Positions 36,987-50,700 are shown, numbered from the stretch's first letter. The stretch: 64,000 bases of DNA from Piper betle (GCA_033002965.1 JAURVB010003415.1:1-64000); one strand, 5' to 3'. The notes: generated by a model from the letters alone, not told the origin. A program made the numbers and translations.

Positions 36987-37440
36987 AAGCCAGTTGATAT
37001 GTTTCTTCTATGTATTTAAGTATTGGATGTGTGCTTATATAGATATATTCATTTGATGCATATAAGATGTATTTATTTTTGGTTTTGTAACAACAACTCA
37101 TATATGATAACAGGTCCTTAGCGGGACACAAATTTTAGGTTCTAGCAATCACTTTTGGTGTGCTTAATTTTCGATTTGTCTACTTACATGTATTTAATTC
37201 TTACTTTGTGATGGTTGTTTTCATACGTAACTTTTTTTTGGTTCATGTACGCATCTATTACTCCTTTTGTTGAGTTTGTGGCTATGTATCTAGTTCGTGT
37301 CTTTCATTCTCGAGTCATCTTGAGGGTTGATTCGATTTGTTTTTAATTTGAGTGTTATAGATTAATCAATTTTTGCATGTCTTGACTCGCTTGTAACATA
37401 TATGATCCGGTTTGAGATTGAATTGGATTAGGATGTTACA

Positions 37441-38990
37441 ATTTCCTTCTCAATAAATTAAGATAATTAAATAATTATGTTAAATATTAAATTGAGTACT
37501 TGTTAGAAGAAATTTAATATTTTAAGTAAAAATTTTAAATTTTTTTTGTAAATACATTATAGACTTTTGCCATTAACACTTTACTTTAAAAGCAACTTGG
37601 TAATTTTTTATTATTTATTTTATCACTTGTTAATTTGGTAGAAAATTTTATAAACATTTTATATTATTTTAATTTGGAATGGTTGTAAAATAGTAAACCG
37701 GCTGACTATTTATAAACCTAAATTTATAGGTTAATTAAATTTGTGTGCATAAAGTTGCATAGAGTGAGTGTGAAAATAACCTAAAAAAAAAGAAAAGAAA
37801 AAGTAGAAAAGAAAGACAGATATGAACCTAATGAACGACTCCAATATTATTTCATGTAACTTACTCTCTGTGTATTTGTATGTAAGCTCCAACTGAAGAC
37901 TCAGTACTTAAGATTTTCTCTTTTGTGTCAGCTGAAGTCCTCCTGCATACTTGATCAGTATGATTAATATAGCGTCTCTTTAATGTCTTCGCATATATTC
38001 GACCGTACGCATGCCTTCAAATAATTTAATTTATTATGTTGGAAAAAATAATTTAATTTATCGCTTTATTATATTGGGTCCGGGTGTGGGTGTGGATGCA
38101 CGCACGTGGAGATGCTCAAGTGTAGTATACAGGTAGATGGACGTGTGGGGGACGGGAGTTCATAACTAAGGACGAATATCAATCAACAAAGAATAATTTT
38201 CCTGGTGAAAGGACCATTACCTTTGACGTGTTAAGTTTAAACACTTCTCTTATGAAATTACAAAAATATTTTCTATGGTGGTGTGTGCATGTTTTTTGAT
38301 GGCTGTCCGACGTGGGCAAAAATCCTAGTCCACAGACCAGCAAATTGTAACTCGCACAGACGTACCTTAGTGTGCTTGTGTAAAATATAAAAAATAATCT
38401 GATTTAAAATAAATATCAAAACTAATCACATGCTCATTGAACCGAGAGACCCAAAGAATGCAGTGTTCTTGTGGGAGCTCCACTTCCACAAACCTTATAA
38501 ATACAAAACTTGTAATGCATGTGTTTATATACGGCCGGCGTCAAAGTGGGATATATATATAGTCAAATCCCACCTTAAACGTGCTATATATATGTATGTA
38601 ACGAGAGAAAACAACCACCACCGACCCAATATTGAAAGAAAAATATTAGTCTAAATACAATACAGAAGTACTGGCCATAGAGCGCAAATCAAATAACAGT
38701 CGAGGTAGGTATGCCCCTAGCAGTCCAACTTATGCACAAAAGCAGAAAAGAAAGATACACAAAGGAAATGAGCAAGTAAGATTAAAATATAAAATCACTG
38801 CAAATGTTTTCGTCACCAGTACAATAAAGCATGAACCATCTATCTAGTTTATATAAAGTAGACTCGCTTGATCGAAAAAGTAGGAAGCCCACTCCCACTA
38901 GAGATTATATATCCCAACATCGACAGATCCTGCCCAACAAACACCAAATAAACCATTCAATAACCATATCAACTCATCCCCATTCTGATT
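37441..38990. promoter_or_regulatory. Upstream region of ABCB copy 2
   Basis: Closely matches 8269-9860 before copy 1, with small deletions (for example near 37945 and 38455). The G-box core CACGTG is kept at 38103-38108. The copy 2 promoter therefore looks intact although the coding sequence is broken. Confidence 0.35.
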
Positions 38991-39001
38991 ATTATATATA
39001 A
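38991..39001 (+). promoter_or_regulatory. Putative TATA box of ABCB copy 2
   Basis: ATTATATATAA, about 96 bases before the start codon, in the same position as in copy 1. Confidence 0.4.
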
Positions 39002-41826
39002 CAGCTTCCAAAGTAGCTAGTTAGGGTTAGCTGTCCTTCTAAAGAGCCTTTCCCTCCTTTTTGCGCATATAACTGTGTGTATTCTCTCTGTAGATCATGT
39101 CTACACCATCAAAGACAAGCATGAGTTCCTCCAAACTGCAGGTGGATGACATGAATGAAGAAAAATACTTGGGAAGAGAGAGCAAGAAATCGTCAGTTGC
39201 TTCAATATTCAGATATGCAGACTGGGTAGACTTGCAGCTCATGTTTTTGGGTACTCTTGGAGCAATTGGTGATGGCATGTCTACTAATGTGCTCTTGGTC
39301 TTTGCTAGCCGATTGATGAACAGCTTAGGCTATGGTAATAACAACAATGCTACAGGCTATGGCAACGTCATGCATGAGGTTGAAAAAGTAACACATCCTT
39401 TCACTGCTCTATTCTACCAGTACTTTGAGCTACTTTACAAGCTAATGTGCGACCAATATCTTAATTTACTTGTCACTTGTGTGCAACGCAGTGTGTTTTA
39501 GCCTTTGTGTACTTGGCATTGACAGTCTTCATGTTGGCCTTCCTGGGTAATTAACTATAAGTAATTGATATTTCTTTTATCTTGGCATATAAGTGGTATG
39601 TTCATGAGTAAAATTAAGCAGGGTAAATAATTAGGTAAATATTGATTTTTCTTATTCTCAATCAATTAATATTGATTGATTGTATGCAGAAGGGTATTGT
39701 TGGAGCAAAACTAGTGAGAGGCAGGTATTGAAAATTCGGTACAAGTATCTGGAGGCTGTTCTTAGGCAAGAGGTTGGGTTCTTTGATTCTGAAGAAGCGA
39801 CCACATCGGAGATCATTGATAGCATTTCCAAAGGCACTTCTCTAATCCAAGAGGTTCTGAGTGAGAAGGTAAAAAAGTTAATCTAATTCAATAAAAATTA
39901 AGAACTGAACATTATAATCATATAATTGTTTCACATATATTAATATATTGGACACTTTTTACTAACGCTAATATAAGTTTATGCCATGATCTAATTAAAC
40001 GCATCTCACATATTTTTATCTTTTCATTATCATCATCAAGATAATAGAGATGTGATTCCAATGGTGTATGTATCTAATTTGAGCATTCAGAGAAAAAATT
40101 AGCCTTTCGTTTTAATGTCATAATATATTGTATGCAGCAGGCTGGCTAATTATTTGACTGATAATCATTAGTCAAGACATCTTCTAAATACTATTATTGA
40201 ATAATTAGTAAGAATTAAAAAGATCAGATTTTGGTTCTTATCTGATCAAAATTTGGATGATCTTTTTCAAAGTATATTACTTTCCGTGGATCAAATTATG
40301 AAGGTAGTACATTCTTGAAATTTTTAATTCAAATAAATGTATGAAAAGAAGAGTCTGAATAAAAGGAGAGTTTATCTCCTTGAGCTCTTTTCTGTCTAAT
40401 CAGTAACAATATTCCTTCCATTTTACTCATGAAAAAGCACTTTTTCTTTTTCCCCTCAAAAAGAAATGAAACAATCTTTTCTTATGTACTCTGCAATAAC
40501 TAATCATATATTTTTCTTGTGGAAATAAGGTCAATGGAACCGTGGTTGATGGGTTGATGATCATAATTTTTTTTAAAAAATCTAGCTAACATCGGAGCTC
40601 ATATTGTTAATTGAATACCAACCCACAAGCTTTTGTATCATGCCAGTCGTTTTCTTCTTAGGTTCTATCCAATTACAAATAGTAAATGTTAATAGTCAAA
40701 TGTCTTTCTTGATGTCCTCATCGTCCTATATTCGAGTTTGGTACCAGCAATGCAATAGAGTTCAATTTTATCTAAATAATTGCTGTATATATAAAAGATG
40801 GTTAGTTTCCTTCTTATATCAATTACTTTCAAATTTTGCAATGTTTGTTTTGTCCTATATATACTAATTTTACAAGAAACTGTAAAACAAATTCTGGTCT
40901 TTTTAGTTAATGGATACAGTAATTTAAAACTTAATTTCAACATAATATTAACTAACATAAACATTTAGTTGTTTTACTTATATTCAAATGCTTCTTCATA
41001 TATACCTAAAAATTTTCCTTTCCTTTATAATTAACAGGTGCCCATATTTCTGATGCACTCATCGGCGTTCATATCCGGACTGGCATTCGCCTTCTACTTC
41101 TCATGGAGGCTGTCTCTGGTGGCCATGCCTCTCCTAACATTTCTTATCATTCCGGGCCTTCTCTATGGCAAATTTCTAATGTACCTATCACAAAAGTCCC
41201 ACCGAGAGTACAGCAAAGCCAACACCATAGTAGAGCAAGCTCTTAGCTCAATAAGAACAGTCTTTGCTTTCACGGCCGAGAAGAGAATTGTGGCTAGGTA
41301 TTCTGCGGTGTTGGATAGAATTTCCAAGCTTGGTTTGGCACAAGGATTGGCAAAAGGCGTGGCAGTCGGGAGCACCGGCCTGTCTTTTGCAATATGGGCA
41401 TTCATGGCCTGGTTCGGTGGCAGACTTGTCATGTTCAAGGGGGAAAGTGGAGGGAGGATATATGCTGCTGGGATATCCTTCATCTTGGGTGGATTGTAAG
41501 TAGCAGCTAAATTCTTTTTTATTCTAGGAATGGCTTAATTTTATTTCTACTGAATTGATTGATTAACTATAATTAATATATATATAATTGTAATATACAA
41601 AAAAATAATATAATGTGAACCTTTTTTAAATATGAACATTATGAAATTACATTATGATCGCTAATTTTTCTTCTAATGTTTTAGATTGTGAAGTTATGAG
41701 TGAGTAGTCATGCATAATTCTATCAATGATTACCCACTATAATTAGATGAAATATTTATAAAATTCACACTTAAATAAATATTCACACTTTATTATTTTC
41801 GTGTATATATATATATATATATATAT

Positions 41827-43129
41827 GCGCGCGCGGGGGTATGCGTGTGTTTCTAAACCTTCTAAAATGGCTAGTTATATTTAGTTGAAGCTCATGGTCT
41901 CATTGTTAATTGGTATTAGAGTTAACCGTTAATTGGTATTAGAGCTAACCCACAGTTGAAAACTATTAGGGCCCATTTATAAATATCTCAAAATTAAAAA
42001 ACCTATGCATGTTGGATATAGGGCTCGTGGACCGTCCATGTTTAAATAGTTTTACAACTGTAGAAGATGAGTGATGTCTTACATATAGTCTGTTCATACG
42101 CCTTAATAACATTTTTGGAATCAAACTCATAGACACAAAATTTACAAGTGTGAATGAGATATCCTATTAAATTGAGTGGTCTGTGCTCTAGATTGGCGCT
42201 TACAAGTTCATTTACTTTCTCTTTTAAAGCTGTATAGCTCTATAGCTCGCGGTAGCTCTTCATCTTTAACCCATCATTGCATCCACCTCAACACCTAACT
42301 ACAAAATTACTATATATAATATCTCAAGTTATTGAGATATAATTTATTAAAAAGTATTTTTTATTTAATTTCAAAATCTACCGATCAGAAGTATCAGGAA
42401 AAATTTACTACAATATATCAGGAGGATCTCAACAATAACTAGTGAGATATAGTTTATTACAAAACATTTCGTTTTATTCAATCTCAAAATCTACAAAAAA
42501 CTGCCATAAATATATATGATCTTATATTTATTTTTATTTAATTTTCATTTGTTTAAAAAATCTATCATTGATATATGATCTCTATAAGATGATGTATAAT
42601 AGAAATCCAAGGTACAGGGTTTATTTATAAAGTTTTAATAATTAAGTGGAACATTTCTAGCCTTGTCCCCATTGGCTTACACCTTCATTTGGGATACCCT
42701 CTCTTTTCAGAGCTCTAGGGTTCAATTCTCGCAATGGGTGAGCTGGGGATGAGCATTCGGTCGAAAAGACCGAACTAAATTAACTAAATTTTCTTCACCA
42801 GCCGGATTTTGTAATTGTACCTGAATTAAGTTACTCTTAGAATTGAACTAAACTGAAATGAACCAAGCATTTTGAATAATTTAGTTTCGTAACCGAATTA
42901 GATTATAAGTTATAAAAAAATGTTTAATTATTTAATTAAAATTATATCATTATTTTAGTTAACATAACTAATTAATGAGTAATATTAAATGTATATATCA
43001 TATTAAATAAGTATGATTTAATTATATAAATATTATAACTTCATAATAATTAATATAAAATAACAAATTTGGGATTTTTTAAAAAATTTCGGTTAATTTA
43101 ATTAGGTAATTTTCTAAACTGAAATATCA
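41827..43129. other. Extra segment 1 in intron 4 of ABCB copy 2
   Basis: About 1.3 kb with no counterpart in copy 1. It is bordered by TA microsatellites (41804-41826 and 43130-43155) where copy 1 has only one short TA run at about 12764-12777. AT-rich, no open frame, not recognised. It could be a small transposon inserted in the TA repeat. Confidence 0.65.
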
Positions 43130-43365
43130 ATATATATATATATATATATATATATTGGTTTCCCTACGGCCCAAAACAAAGTTGAATCGAACTATTTTGA
43201 AACTGAACCAAATTATTAATTTAGGTTTGGTTTGTTTCGATTTTTGTTTTTACTAAGTTTTGCTCACCGCTAAGGCGAACTTTCAATCCTAGTCCTTTGA
43301 CCTCCCTTGCTGATCTTGGGGACTGTTAATAAATACTAATACTAAGTACTAACGAGGTAGTGTGT

Positions 43366-44640
43366 GTAACCTCCTTCTTTGTGTGTATAATCTCAACTTC
43401 TTAGAAGAAATAAACCTGAGAGATCTTTTATAACTCTTTTTCAACTTACAGAGAAAAAAGACGTTAATATAGCAAAAGAATTACCTAATCATTACCGGTT
43501 CTAAGTACAGACAAAGGCAAAGAGGTATCAATAATGATGCTCGTTCCTTATCCTTCTGGTAAGAGAGTGAAGTGAATTTGGCAAACCAAACCCTCAGACT
43601 GGCCTATATTTGACTTTCTTGATCTTTCATGTTATGACAAATCCATATACTTGACATTACGAGGTTATATTTCAGTTTCTAATTCATTCAAAAATACATT
43701 CTTCACGTTCATACGGTGAACAAACTATTGTGAACACTTAGCAACAGCTATTACTATAAGCCTCGTTGTTGCTGATTTAACATGGGAAATTTTTTTGGAA
43801 AGGTGAACATCCTCTTGTTAATTATATTTACAAATCATAGTTTAACAATTTGGAAGTTAGACTCGACTTAGTAAGCTATGCAGTATAATTGTTATAGAGT
43901 CGACTATAAGTTGATTTGTAGTCATTTATATCAAATTTTCAATTCAACAGGCAAAAAGATGTATCAAATTAGAAGATATTATCTCTTATGACACTTGAAA
44001 TTAATAAATATATGATCTGTGTTACTTTAGCATATTAATTTAACTAAACTAAAGGAAAAATATTATATTTTCAAAACTTTTATACTTTGATTTGGAGAGA
44101 CTCAAGGAGACTAGAGAGTCAATAATAAAATCAGTCAAAAAGAAATTATTGGAGTAAAATCAAACCGTGGAGTGGAATCTTCTTGGTGAGCTTTTTGATT
44201 CAAAAATGAGTTTTAAAATTACGTTAGAACAACAAACCTAGCTTGAATCTTACCAATAATCTCTGTTATTCATAGATCCCAAAATGGGAAGTCTTGTGGC
44301 TTTTCAAGCCAATAGACTTAACACACACAGCTTATGCATTTGTATTTAGTATTTGCTAATCTATAAAACTTGTTTATGAAAACTAGATACAATGGCTGGA
44401 TTAAGCTTAACCAGTAAATCATTATAACTACATATATATATAGCTTAATTACAAAGTAAACAAAAAACACAAAATTTTACAACTCAAAACAGATGCACTC
44501 ACGTTCACATCATAAAACCACTTCTCTTCAATTTTATACGTCAAATTATGAGCACTTTTTTAACACCATGTAAGAGTTTTATACGTTATACGTCAGCTAT
44601 TTAATAAGTTACAATGGTTTTTCTTTTCCAGGTAATTAAT
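43366..44640. other. Extra segment 2 in intron 4 of ABCB copy 2
   Basis: About 1.3 kb absent from copy 1. It lies between the flank ending GGTAGTGTG and the flank resuming near GTAGTTTTGAAGTC. Possible ends are TGTAAC at the left and GTTACA at the right, which would fit an LTR or a short inverted-repeat element, but I found no target-site duplication. No coding potential. Confidence 0.6.
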
Positions 44641-45995
44641 AGGTGATAGTAGTTTTGAAGTCATAATTAAGTATTAACATGTGAGCAAAATGTTAACCCC
44701 CTACCTCTAAACTAGGTATTCTAGATACTTTTACGCTTCATTTGGTTAGCATGAAAGAAATATAAATAATGTCAACTTGTTAATATTAGTATATATACAA
44801 TATATTTTTTAAAAAATTAGAACTTTTACATTTTATTTTGTGTTCAGATAAATTAAGATTTCCTTATGTAATTCACCTGTATGCTCTACCTATGATAATC
44901 ATGATTATTTTATACTTTCTTGAATATAATCATACTTATTTGTATAAAAAATAATTAACATAATAATATTTATTATAAAAAATATATTAAATAGTTACTT
45001 TTGGTAAGGTTGACTATTTAAAATTTTTTATCTCAAATAAAGATACACAGTAAAATTTAAAGTGAACTACCCGTCATATAATATATAAGTTACACATCTA
45101 ATTTAAACATTTTTTTAGTGATTTCTTGGTAACGAGATTTATACGCAAAGAAAGTAGATTATTTAAGTAGAGGTTGATGAATATTTAAAATTTTTTGACA
45201 TCAATATGCGTATTTTCAGAGTATTAAAGAAATGCACCAATTTAAAAATATTTTAAATTAAATTAGTTTTTATAACAATTACTTTTCACTACTATTTTCA
45301 TGAATTTTCGTACTGCATCACCAAAATAATACCGGTAGCCCCACCTTAGGAGGAAATTATTAGAAAAATAGCCACTAAATTACCACAAAAAAAAAGAGTG
45401 ATTTTCCTAAATCATACGTAAGTGTCAATGCCACCCAACCCCCTTTTTTTAGCGACATCAAAAGTTGTACATACTACATATAGCACACAATTCATTGGCT
45501 AATTTCATGTTAAATTGTTTTTTTCCCTTTAAATTGTGATGCATTCCCTGGATTAGAAAAAAAGATGACGCTTTTTTATTTTTTCCAACACAAATGTTGA
45601 CACACTCTGGTAAAATGCATGCAGAGCGTTGGGGATGGCCATCCCGGAGATCAAACACTTCACAGAAGCCGCAACAGCCGCGGCCGCGATCTTCCACAGT
45701 ATCGACCGCGTCCCCCTCATCGACGCCGACGACAACACCGGCCGAGTCCTCGACCACGTCTGCGGTGAGGTCCGATTCGAAACGGTAAGATTCGCCTACC
45801 CTTCCCGCCCCGACCACACCGTCCTCCACGACTTCAATCTCATCGTCCCCGCCGGCCAGACCGTGGCCCTCGTCGGATCCAGCGGCAGCGGCAAGTCCAC
45901 CGCCGTCGCCCTCCTCCAACGCTTCTACGACGCCGACCAAGGGTCGGTGAGCATCGACGGCGTCGATCTGAGAACGCTGCAGTTGAAGTGGATAA

Positions 45996-45999
45996 GGGG
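45996..45999 (+). other. Single-base deletion in a G run, exon 5 of copy 2
   Basis: Copy 1 has five G at 14037-14041; copy 2 has four. The frame is lost in the codons for the RGKMGLVSQ segment just before the Q-loop. Confidence 0.9.
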
Positions 46000-46174
46000 A
46001 AGATGGGGCTGGTCAGCCAAGACCATGCGCTGTTCGGGACGTCCATCAAGGAGAACATCATGTTCGGGAAGCCGGACGCGACCATGGACGAGGTGGTGGC
46101 GGCGGCCACGACTGCGAATGCGCATAGCTTCATCAGACAGCTGCCAAATGGGTACGAGACGAAGGTCGGGGAGA

Positions 46175-46177
46175 GGG
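46175..46177 (+). other. Second single-base deletion in a G run, exon 5 of copy 2
   Basis: Copy 1 has four G at 14217-14220; copy 2 has three. It falls in the codons just before the LSGGQ signature and does not restore the original frame. Confidence 0.9.
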
Positions 46178-47435
46178 AGGCCTGCTGTCGGGCGGGCAGA
46201 AGCAGCGGATAGCCATTGCCAGGGCTGTGATTAAGAACCCAGCGATCCTGTTGTTGGACGAGGCGACCAGTGCGTTGGACTCCGAGTCGGAACAGCTGGT
46301 GCAGATTGCTCTCGACCAAGCTTCCATGGGGAGAACCACTCTGGTAACACTTGTTTGATCAGTAATTGAGATCATGTTTTTCTTTCTTAAAATCCATCAT
46401 TTGCTATCATTGCTTCATTTTACTATAAATTTTTTTAGAGACAATGTTACAAAGTTTTAACCCTCTGAAGCTCTTTTGGAACAAACTTGAAGGTAGTGGC
46501 GCACAAATTATCAACTGTAAAGAACGCAAATGAGATAGCAGTAATGAGCGAAGGGCGAGTGGTGGAGAGAGGATCCCACGTTCAACTCATCCACCGCCCC
46601 AACGGCCACTACGCTTGCCTCGTCAAGCTCAGCACCGACGACGCCGACCCCCACTCCGCCCCCGACACCCGCGCCTCCTCCGCCGCCCGCAGCAGCCCCG
46701 GGCGCGCTACCACCCCCACCTCCTTCCCCACCACCCCTCACCCCGCCGACCGGCCCTCCTCCCCCCTGCAACTTCCCCCACCCCGGCCCCTTCCTTTAAA
46801 CGCCTCCTCTCCCTCAACGCCCCCGAGTGGAAGCACGCCACTGCTGGCGGCCTCTCCGCTGCCGCCTTCGGCGCCGTGCAGCCAGTGTACGCCCTGACCA
46901 TCGGCGGCATGATCGCGGCGTTCTTTGCGCCGACCCACGACGAGATGCGGGCGCGGATTTGGACCTACTCGTTCATCTTCTCCGGCCTCGCCGCGGCGTC
47001 GATCGTGTTCAACCTGTGCCAGCACTACTGCTTCGCGTACATGGGGGAGAGGCTGACCCGTCGGATCCGGGTGTGGATGCTGGAGAAGATCTTGAGCTTC
47101 GAGGCCGCCTGGTTCGACGAGGAGGCGAACTCCAGCGGGGTGCTTTGTTCCCGGCTGAGCCACGACGCTGCCATGGTGAAGTCGCTCATTGCGGACCGGG
47201 TCTCGCTTCTCGTGCAGACGGCGTCCGCCGTCTCGGTCGCGATGGTGATCGGTCTCGTCGTCGCTTGGAAGCTGGCGCTAGTGATGATCGCGGTGCAGCC
47301 GCTCACCATTCTCTGCTTCTACACCAAGAAGGTGTTGTTGTCGAGCTTGACGGTGGACCTGCTCAAGGCGCAGGGGAGGAGCACCCAGGTAGCGGCGGAG
47401 GCGGTCTGCAACCACAGGGTGGTGAGCTCGTTCGG

Positions 47436-47446
47436 GTGCGGGGGAA
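47436..47446 (+). other. Single-base deletion in exon 6 of copy 2
   Basis: Copy 1 reads TGCGTGGGGAAGG and copy 2 reads TGCGGGGGAAGG, one base fewer. It shifts the frame within TMD2, after the VVSSFGC segment. Confidence 0.9.
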
Positions 47447-48740
47447 GGTGTTGAAGATCTTTGGCGATGCGCAGGTGGAGCCCAAGAGGGCAGCGAGGAA
47501 GAGGGCTTGGTTGGCGGGGATGGGAATGGGGTCGGCCCAGTCTTTGACGTATTTGTGCTGGGCGCTCGATTTCTGGTACGGCGGCCGGCTTGTCCAGTCC
47601 CAAGATATCTCCGCCGGCGATGTGTTCAAGACGTTCTTCGTGTTGGTCAGTACTGGGAAGGTGATCGCTGATGCTGGGAGCATGACCTCGGACCTAGCAA
47701 AGGGCGCCGCCGCCGTTGCCTCTGTCTTTGACATCCTCGACCGCCGATCAAACATGCAGGTCCCAGACCGCTCCGATCTGGTAAATGAATCGACATATAT
47801 CAATCTTTTCTATACGATGGAACGGAGTTTAGCACTGATCTGCCTTGTAGGGAAGGGAAGGAGGTAAAGTGCCAAGCATACAAGTGACCGGAGGCAGCAA
47901 GCTTGAGAGAATCCATGGCAGCATAGAACTGAAGAAGGTGGAGTTCGCGTACCCATCCCGACCACAAACGCTCGTGCTCAAGGGATTCAACCTGGAGGTG
48001 AAGGCAGGGAGAAGCGTTGCGCTGGTGGGCCGGAGCGGGAGCGGGAAGTCGACGGTGATCGGCCTGCTGCAGCGCTTCTACGACGTGCGGCTCGGGTCTG
48101 TGTGCGTAGACGGCGTCGACATCCGACAGCTTGACGTAGCTTGGTATCGAGGTCACATGGCTCTCGTGAGCCAAGATCCGGTCATCTTCTCCGGTCGCAT
48201 CCGGGACAACATACTATACGGCAAGCCGGAGGCGGCGGAGGAAGAGGTCATGGAGGCTGCAATGGCTGCCAACGCTCATGGCTTCATCTCGTAAGTAAAA
48301 CCCTCAAAAGCTCAACACATTGTAAGTTCTAACCAAGAAATCAATAATTCCTTGCTGGGTAATGTTCAGATCGATGAAAGATGGGTACGAGACGGAGTGT
48401 GGAGAAAGGGGAGTGCAGCTTTCCGGTGGGCAGAAACAGAGGATAGCCATAGCCAGAGCGATCATTAGGAAGCCGACGATTTTGCTGCTGGACGAGGCGA
48501 CGAGCGCGCTAGACGTGCAGTCGGAGCAGGTAGTCCAGGAGGCGCTGGATCGGATAATGGTGGGGAGGACGACGGTGGTGGTGGCGCATCGGCTCAACAC
48601 GATCAAGCATCTGGACATGATCGCTTACGTTGCCGAAGGAAAAGTGGTGGAACATGGAAGCTACTCCCAGCTCAAGAGCAAGAGGGGGGCCTTCTTCAGT
48701 CTTGCCAGCCTTCAAGTGTAACCCTTGTCTTTTCTTAAAA

Positions 48741-48746
48741 AATAAA
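48741..48746 (+). terminator. AATAAA polyadenylation signal candidate, copy 2
   Basis: Same position relative to the stop codon as in copy 1. Confidence 0.3.
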
Positions 48747-48966
48747 AAAACTGCCTGTATGTATGTTAAATAGGGGCAAATTGGGTGTTTACATTAATTA
48801 TGATAATAAATTATTCTGATTGTATATTTTATGAAACAATAATTTTGAAAAGAAAGGTGACAATAAGTCGAAATTTATGACTGGAGAGTATTATAATGTA
48901 TTTACTGAAGAATGGAGTTTTAACTGACAACTTTGCCCCTCAGCCACTGTGTCAAGCTAGGATTTG

Positions 48967-49745
48967 TTTATGTTTTTAAACCCCGGCCAGGTTAGAGAGA
49001 TTTGATCGGAGAAGTAAAGCAACCGTTATGAAGAAGATCGTCATTTTGCCAAAGAAGTGAAAGAGTTTGATATTACAAACATAGTCTAATTTTGTAGATA
49101 GTTTTGACTTAAAAAAGATAGATTATAATAATTTAATATCTTATATAGATTTTAATGATAAAGATGGATTAATTAAATGAGGAGAAAAACTTTAATGATT
49201 ATATTTATTTTTATTATTTTTATATTTTAATTTGTTGAAACTCTAACTTTTTCAAAAAGTAACTTTTATTGTCCTTGTTATTAATTATTGGCAAGATTTC
49301 ACGCCTAAGTAAAACCTATATCAGAGATAAACTTTAAGTTTATAGGTAAATTTTTATTAAATAATTGGATAAATTATAATTAAATAATATTTTTGAGTGA
49401 TATTCCAATTTTAATCATATATTCTAATTTAATGATAAGATAAACTATAATAATTTTTATTATTTATTTTTATTTTTTTATATTTTGATTGGTTAAAAAT
49501 CTTGTAATTTTAATCTCGGTCCAATTTTAAGCTTCCCTGTTATTAATATTAGTAGATGTAGATGGGTAAAGAAGCATGTTTATATGAATGAGAGCTGAGA
49601 AAATCTACCCATAGGGATATTTGATGATTATCAATATTTATTTGGGAATAATAAAAATTAAAAACTATATTTATAATATTACAATTCAACTGCAAATTAT
49701 TGGACCAAATCATTTATTTAAAAGTGGTTATAGATCATACCCTAT
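48967..49745. other. 3' flank segment mostly specific to copy 2
   Basis: AT-rich sequence between two stretches that match copy 1 at about 17500 and 17590. Most of it (about 700 bases) is absent from copy 1. No open frame or transposon end recognised. Confidence 0.5.
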
Positions 49746-50700
49746 AAGGCATTTAATAGGAGACTAATTTGTATGCAATATTACAAACCACCGACTTTAA
49801 AAGATTCCTTTTTCAAAACTAACATTCGTCCATGTAGTCTATTTTGGCTAATGCCTCATAAGTTATTTCTTTAAAAGTTGTTGACTAAAGTTAAAAATAT
49901 ATAAACATATTCTCACTAATTTACTTATAGATCTAGCGGTGCTGATAGCTCAATAAAATTTAAATTTGCTTGATTCAAGTCTACTTGATTCGAGTCGAAG
50001 TTCTACTCAAGCTTGATCAAACAAGCACAAGCACATGACCTACATTTGACTCCACTCGACTAGACAAAAGCTTGATATTGTACATTAAACGCAATGTTTT
50101 ATATGTTTTTATATAGTCATTTATATAGATTATAGAAAATTATAATTATAATCATGCATAAATATCAAATAATTGTAGATATAAATGAATGCGACTTGGA
50201 AGTCTACCCATAGGGATATTTGATCATTATTGATATTTTTTTCGGTATAATACAAACAATATTTATAACATCCCAGCCAAAAGTGTAAGCTAATGAGCTA
50301 AATTATTTATTTAAAAGTAATTTACAAAAGTTAAAGATTTATAATTCATTCTCACTTATTAACAAGATTTTAACCTATTAGGTATTAAATGTGAGACTAA
50401 GTTATATACTTATAAATATAATCTTACCATATTAGATATTAGATATAGGACTAAATTGTACAACTCAAGTACAAATTATTCAACCAAATCATTTATTTAA
50501 ACGTGGTCTTAGATATTACCCCATATGGCATATAATATGAGACTAATTTTTAGATGATATTACAATCCAATAATCTTCAAAGTATTCCTTTTTCGAAACT
50601 AACATTCATTTAGTATAGCCCACTGTTCGCTAAAATTTTTTTTCAAAATTATTTAATCAAAGTTGAAGATATAAAAGTACATTATCACAATTTTGTAACA
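49746..50700. repeat. Degenerate tandem repeat, copy 2 version
   Basis: Counterpart of 17590-18790 with the same order of diverged units. Non-coding. Confidence 0.45.

Larger units (their letters stand above)
24986..37440 (+). mobile_element. LTR D' (duplicate of LTR D), split by a 9.5-kb element
   Basis: 24986-27447 matches about 5356-7815 of LTR D, and 36992-37440 matches about 7816-8268, ending GTTACA. The two parts are separated by the LTR element at 27448-36986. Copy 1 is uninterrupted at this point. Confidence 0.85.
39097..48721 (+). pseudogene. ABCB-type transporter, copy 2, frameshifted
   Basis: Duplicate of the gene at 9974-17263 with the same eight exons: 39097-39387, 39492-39546, 39690-39868, 41038-41495, 45625-46343, 46493-47780, 47851-48290, 48370-48721. 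All GT-AG sites are present; the intron 1 donor context changed from AAG|GT to AAA|GT. Exon 5 is two bases shorter than in copy 1 because single G are missing at two runs (45996-45999 and 46175-46177). Exon 6 lacks one base near 47438-47445. These add to the linker frame problem shared with copy 1, and here the candidate rescue intron has lost its acceptor. Translation would leave frame within NBD1, after Walker A and before the Q-loop, and stop at 46232-46234. Walker A, Q-loop, LSGGQ, Walker B and H-loop sequences survive when frames are followed piecewise. Decay is recent, or some missing G are assembly errors in homopolymers. Confidence 0.8.

Noticed and set aside
42710..42745. GGTTCAATTCTC word resembling a tRNA B box
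   Set aside because: No A box at the right distance and no cloverleaf could be drawn; probably chance or a remnant of a tRNA-derived SINE.
46827..47867. 346-codon frame in ABCB copy 2 read as a separate gene
   Set aside because: Its first part is out of frame. Only its tail, after the one-base loss near 47440, is true TMD2 sequence, so it is a product of the frameshift.
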